64,000 nucleotides of DNA from Neodiprion pinetum (Eukaryota > Arthropoda > Insecta > Hymenoptera > Diprionidae). Each line of letters starts with the position of its first letter. Position 1 is the first letter of the stretch. The stretch lies in assembly GCF_021155775.2 (NCBI RefSeq), contig NC_060235.2, positions 30,482,607 to 30,546,606 on the forward strand, read 5' to 3'. Positions 58,900 to 64,000 of the stretch are shown piece by piece. The position numbers were made by a program, and so were the translations under genes. Below the pieces are notes generated by a model that saw only the letters and a list, made by a program, of their open reading frames with translations, ran no database searches and was not told where the DNA came from.

Positions 58900-61800
58900 A
58901 GGTTTGTTCTTTGACATCTCGCCAGTGAACGGGCAGCTATTTATTGTGTTTCGATGCTACGTTAGTCAGACTTGGTAATCGTCTAGACTTCAAGTGAAAT
59001 CTCAGCATTGACCGGCGCGCTATTTTTTCCCATTGGGACTTGGTTATTCGAATTGGCAGCTCCACACATGCGTAACAACGCGACTCCATGAATAATACGA
59101 GGCTTTTGTGCTCAGCTACGCAAGCTCCAAATCTTGGCTGGCTGGTCTCCGTCCCTCCTTTTTTTTTTTTTTTTTGAAAGGCTTTACATACATGCAACGT
59201 ATTCAGGGAACTTGAAATGCCGGATTGATGTATCCCCTAAGGTCTGCCGAGCGAAGCAGTCCTCTCAAAATGCAGGTCCATGTAATAAACTGCGAGTGTT
59301 TCAGTTTCGCCTGGGCTCCGTATACGTACAAGACACCCAAGTCCATTTCTATGTATCGTACTGAAGCTTAAGTCTCGAGGAGGAATCGTTTGTTCTCATG
59401 TCGTAAGCTTTGCATATTATATCCACTCGGTATATCTTTGCAGAAATTTTGCAATGCGAATCAAGATTTCGCCATCTACGATTGCCTTCCTTTAGCGCTG
59501 CTCGATATTCAACAGTCGCTTTTGTATTTCTTCATTAACTACATTTTTACGGACGAAGCCATATTCTTTATTTCTAAATACCAGTCGCTCACGTTTATCA
59601 TACATACCGTGTACAAATTGTTTATGTCATACCTGTATTAATGTGACCAAGAAGTTTGTGTCTACACGCAGAAATTTTTCGCGGATATAATACTTTGCCA
59701 CGTGCGGATAAACAGTCACAAATCACCGGTAGGTATTTCTGTATTTATATTTTTAAGAGAGTGTTGTCGAACCGCGTGTAAAATGCAATTTAACAAGCTA
59801 CTTCGAAAGTTAATCTCATTTGGAAATTTCACTCCGTCAAATTTAACGGATGCTCTTAACCCTCCGGATATATATCCTGCCGGAGAAGGTTCACCCCATT
59901 CTCGCCGCATTTATCACTTAATCACATGTAGGGCGTAAATCGCGTCGCTACGGTGGGAAAGTCGGGATATTTCTAGCGCGTTGTAATGGCGTCCTATTTC
60001 CAGTTTTCACAGATGCCCTGCTTTTATGTACGACATCATGCGGGCATATTTTGCAACCATTCAAACTGTCACCTCGTAAGGTATGTTAAATATTAAAAAT
60101 TTATTCAGGGTTGTGCGAATGTTTTTATTTTCTTTATCCATTTTCATTTTCCACATCGAAAGCCAAACCTTATAATTAATGCCGGACTTTTATATACATT
60201 TTACGTAAATCCTTGAAATTCTGCAACTCTTTCGTCGCTGGTTGAATGAACACGAATTGGTATTTGGCTGAAATCATTCCCGGTGACCAGCGGGCCTATC
60301 TGAAAATATTATCCTCTGTAGAAATTGATGTGTATAGGTCAATAGTGTGCATTAATCAGCTTTGCTCTACAATTCGCGGGGGTTTATTCAATAAATCAAA
60401 TAGCTTGATAAACGGGATAAAAAGGTCAAATCTGATATACGCGCACGATAATTTATCATCTACCAAAAAAAGGTAAAGGGCGCAACGACGGGAGGAACAA
60501 GAAGAATAAAAAATCATCCTGTATTATGTGATAAAACTTTTGCGACATATCGTGGTGACTAAAACTTGACAAATAAATGAAGATATCGATGAAGTGTCTA
60601 AAGTTTTTTCTTAGGAAGACGTAAAAAGTGGCACAAAAAATACGAATAGATTAGAAGGGGCGTAATCAAAATGAATATCATGCATGAACAATCCAAGATC
60701 CTCGTTTTCTCGGTTCTTTGGGATATCGAGATTGCCTCAGGCACTTGGACATCAATTTTTATCGCATATTTGGCAACCGTACATTTCTCACGTCCGCCAT
60801 CTCGACATAAATTTTATATCACCGAAATATTTCCTTAGACGAAGATTAATACACGAAAGAATACCAGATATTCTGCGGTTTTGCTGCAGTATTTCGGGCG
60901 CTGTAGTCGCATTTATATTTATCGGAGCGTTAAATTTCGCCTTCACGAGTTACGACGTAATCGTGACTCGAAGGATACTTGTCTTTCATTGTTTTTTACC
61001 ACTACCCGTGTCTGAGCTCCGAAACACAGCATTGCCAGCGTCAAGGGTGTCAAACTGTACTTAGACATGTTTATGCGTCGATAAGCCCCTTTTGCGCCTC
61101 CTCATTTTCATCTTCAAGTTATGATCAGCCCGCGTTCACGCTCCTCGTAGATAATACGAAACAAACGGCTCTTCATCAAGGCGTGGTGACGAGTAATCGC
61201 GACTTTATGTCTTAGCGTCGAGGGTCGCGTGGGTTAGAGCCAAGTGATAGCTCTTCGAAGGTGCTGCTTGGCGCAGGGTACCTATAAAGCTCTAGAAACG
61301 GGCGGAATCGGGTTTAAAAGCTTCGTTAGTATAGGCCTGGGGCGGGAACATTGAGTGCCTCACTTTCGGCCTGCCTTTTTTGGTTCCCCTGTATCGCCGT
61401 TTCTTTTCTTCTTATTCGCCGTATATCTTGGCGTAACTTTACACTTTCCTCTTTACTTAAACGATATCATCAATCCGGAACAACCTTCGGCATCCACCCC
61501 TAAGCGCGAGCACGATTTACTTGATAGAAATTGGCTCTGTCTAGAATTTCGTGCAGGGTTCTCTCGCCTCGATACATCGTTGATGTCTCCCCTTCCTCAC
61601 GCCATTTGTACCATTCTCAATGAAATCCGAATCTTGGCTTGTTTTGACAGAATTAATTTTCTTATGTAATCTTAATCTTGAATTAGAAGATTCGATTGAA
61701 AATTTTACACCTTTCGAACAAATACAAATTTCAATAGCTCGATGATCGCGTATCCCAATTGCTGCATTGGCCTGCAGCTGCCGTTCGTTGGTTGATATTC

Positions 61801-64000
61801 CTGCCGATGAGACGCCCAGAGGCTAAGATTTAATTTGCTGCTCACCACTCCAGGGTCAGATCGAAGGAATTGAGTCCTCGGGCAGTATTACGTCAAATGA
61901 TGTTGAGCCAACACCCTAATTTAATGCGACAGTTTCGGCAGCTGATTACCTCGAGGCTATGCTGGCACGAGCTGGTTGCTCTGCGTTTGCGTGATAAGTT
62001 TTGTCATTCCGGTTGCCAACTTGACGTTGTTTTAAATCAGGAACAGCTTGAATTGACTCGAGACGGTAAGATCTGAAGTTACTTTGTTCAATCAACATTG
62101 CGGTTGGTAATAAAAGGGCAGCCTGGAATGGAGTCTTCGCTTTAAACAACTCGCGAACGGTGTAAAAATACGAACTTTAATCCCTGATAAGCCTGCGAAA
62201 GGGCTCGGCCGAGTATTTCTACCGTGGAATATATTTTTCTTCTCCTCTCTTCTCTCTTTTATGTGACCTTTACGTAATTTTTCACGGGTGACGAATTCAC
62301 CGGCTGATGTTCGCTCTTCCGTATAATTTGAATAATTGATCGCGTGAGGACATATTTTCAGAACTGTCATTTCGGATGAGGTCTGTTATTTTTGTACGCG
62401 AATAGCCCATTAATAATATCGACTTTTTCACCACCGGTGGGCGTCTTCTATACTGGAAAAGTACATGCGGTTCTCTTTGTATCACCACGGAATTTCTAAC
62501 TTCGCAAATAACTCTCTACTTTCAAGATTTAGTATCTTTTCGTCGTGATATCTTTAAGCGGAATTTCTTACTTAGCGCACTGAACTTGACGAATTCTTGA
62601 AAAGACGAAAGCTCGGAATTTTTTCGTTTTCTTTACTTTTAAATCCTTAGATCAGACGACTTAATTCAGAAGTGCTTTCGGGTTTATAAATTGTTACCAC
62701 ATAATTACACAATATGTGTTTATGCTTCGAGGTAGAAATTGAATGGTTCCCAATTCAGTTACTGAGTGAGTTTTCATTTGAAACATTTAAGAATTGAGAA
62801 AAAAGTCATTCCTTGTGCCTAATGGCGGAGAAGAGAAATCGATGTAATAAAGTCTAGAGTTCCGGGACCGGAACACCTTTTTTTACTTTAATTAAATTTC
62901 CGTCTGCTCGTGAGTGCGAAGGAAAAAATTAAACGAAGAGAGCTCAATTTCAGCTTAAATACTGGAAACTTATGGTTGATATTTTTCAACAGCGAAAAAC
63001 AAGATATTTATAATTCGAACTTGAGCCTCACCGAATTCGATGGATTGTCAGGACCCACGTGTGATCGATTCTTCGGGGTTTGACTGATAATTGGAGGAAA
63101 GCCTCCCCTTCATAAAAATGTCGCTCCAAGTATCGCGGAAGTAATGTTATTCCTTCAAAGTGAATTTGATAATTCTAAGAAACAATTTGCGTCCACGAAG
63201 TCTGTGTACTACTTTATCGAGGGTGAAATTTGTTTTTGAGAATTGCCTCTATACAGGAAAATATTTTTTCAATCAGGTATTACATTACAGGATATTTTCT
63301 CTGCCGGAGACGGGTAAAAATATACGACGAATGTATACGTTTTTCGAATTCACAGGTAACAAATGAACCGTTCAATTCCGTGGATTAATCGCATAAACTT
63401 TGATGCGGGAAATTCTTTATCAGTATAGAGCTTGAAACTGGGTAGGATTCGCAATTTCTTTCATTACTGAAAAAGTTCTCTGATATACTCTCGTGGTTCT
63501 ATCGTGTGCCAAATTGAAATTCCAACTTTAAGAAATGGCTCTCTCTGAGGTAACAGCTGGAAGCGGAACACTGCCGGTTGTTTCTAAAACGTACCCACCT
63601 TTACTCTAAGAAAGTTTTAATGCAATTTACTGACCCTCTATCACTGGACACCCGCAGCCTCCGGTAAAAGAAGTTTGAAAACTTACTCTGTGTAAAAACC
63701 GACAGCGTGATCTACTTACCCGAGCCCGCAATTCGCGCCCTTGTTTCTATTGGGGCGAAATGATGAATATTTCCAAAGCGCCAAGAGTATTGAAGTACAA
63801 TATCTTTGTATAATGTCTTTGTGCAAAAGACGCAAACGTAAGTTACACGTTGCAACTTCGTTCAGAACACGATAAACTCACCTTCATTTATGCAACTCGG
63901 GATACATCTTACCGAAATCCGCCTGCATTTTGGCAATTGAGTGTGCTCTCTGAATAGCACGAATGCATAGATGTGAAAAACGGGTTGCCTTTAATTAGGC
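58900..64000. other. Right end: no gene seen
   Basis: AT-rich, with a poly-T run at 59158-59175. Open frames of 60-126 codons carry no recognised domain and no consistent splice pairs. No tRNA or repeat structure was recognised. Confidence 0.4.

Noticed and set aside
1..64000. CRISPR arrays, bacterial genes, operons
   Set aside because: None seen; the window is eukaryotic.

Overview
The window is animal nuclear DNA, almost certainly from an insect. Genes are split into short exons with GT-AG introns, intergenic DNA is AT-rich and full of microsatellites, and the protein families are metazoan. A hymenopteran is my best guess, but nothing in the window proves the order. There are no operons, CRISPR arrays, rRNA genes or convincing tRNAs.

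Three multi-exon genes can be read. Gene 1 (+ strand, about 2980-20641) is a diacylglycerol lipase of the DAGL-alpha/inaE type. Fifteen exons join in a consistent reading phase, from the second transmembrane segment to the stop; the first coding exon was not found and is probably left of the window. It appears to make a short form (stop 12087) and a long form (stop 20641). A 24-nt microexon (10358-10381) keeps the frame. Gene 2 (+ strand, 22021-25548) encodes an 844-residue single-pass membrane protein with a signal peptide, an Ig-like domain, an LDL-receptor class A domain, one membrane helix and a long cytoplasmic tail with two PPxY motifs. Gene 3 (- strand, 45801-34233) encodes a 541-residue vanin/biotinidase-like protein in seven exons. 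It has a signal peptide, a nitrilase fold and a C-terminal membrane anchor, but glycine replaces the catalytic cysteine. A frameshifted copy of its last exon lies at 28137-28906.

The rest is accessory DNA: a hAT transposase C-terminal remnant inside the vanin intron, a THAP-domain remnant next to an NRF1-like palindrome, three foldback (MITE-like) elements, a probable retroelement tail at the left edge, and a 240-bp pure polypyrimidine tract. From about 46 to 64 kb no gene could be assigned; only a few weak open frames are reported, with low confidence.

The three genes share no obvious pathway: lipid (2-arachidonoylglycerol-type) signalling, a probable ubiquitin-ligase-recruiting membrane receptor, and a pantetheinase-family ectoprotein. 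The most unusual result is the membrane-anchored vanin relative lacking its nucleophile, with a decayed partial copy nearby.
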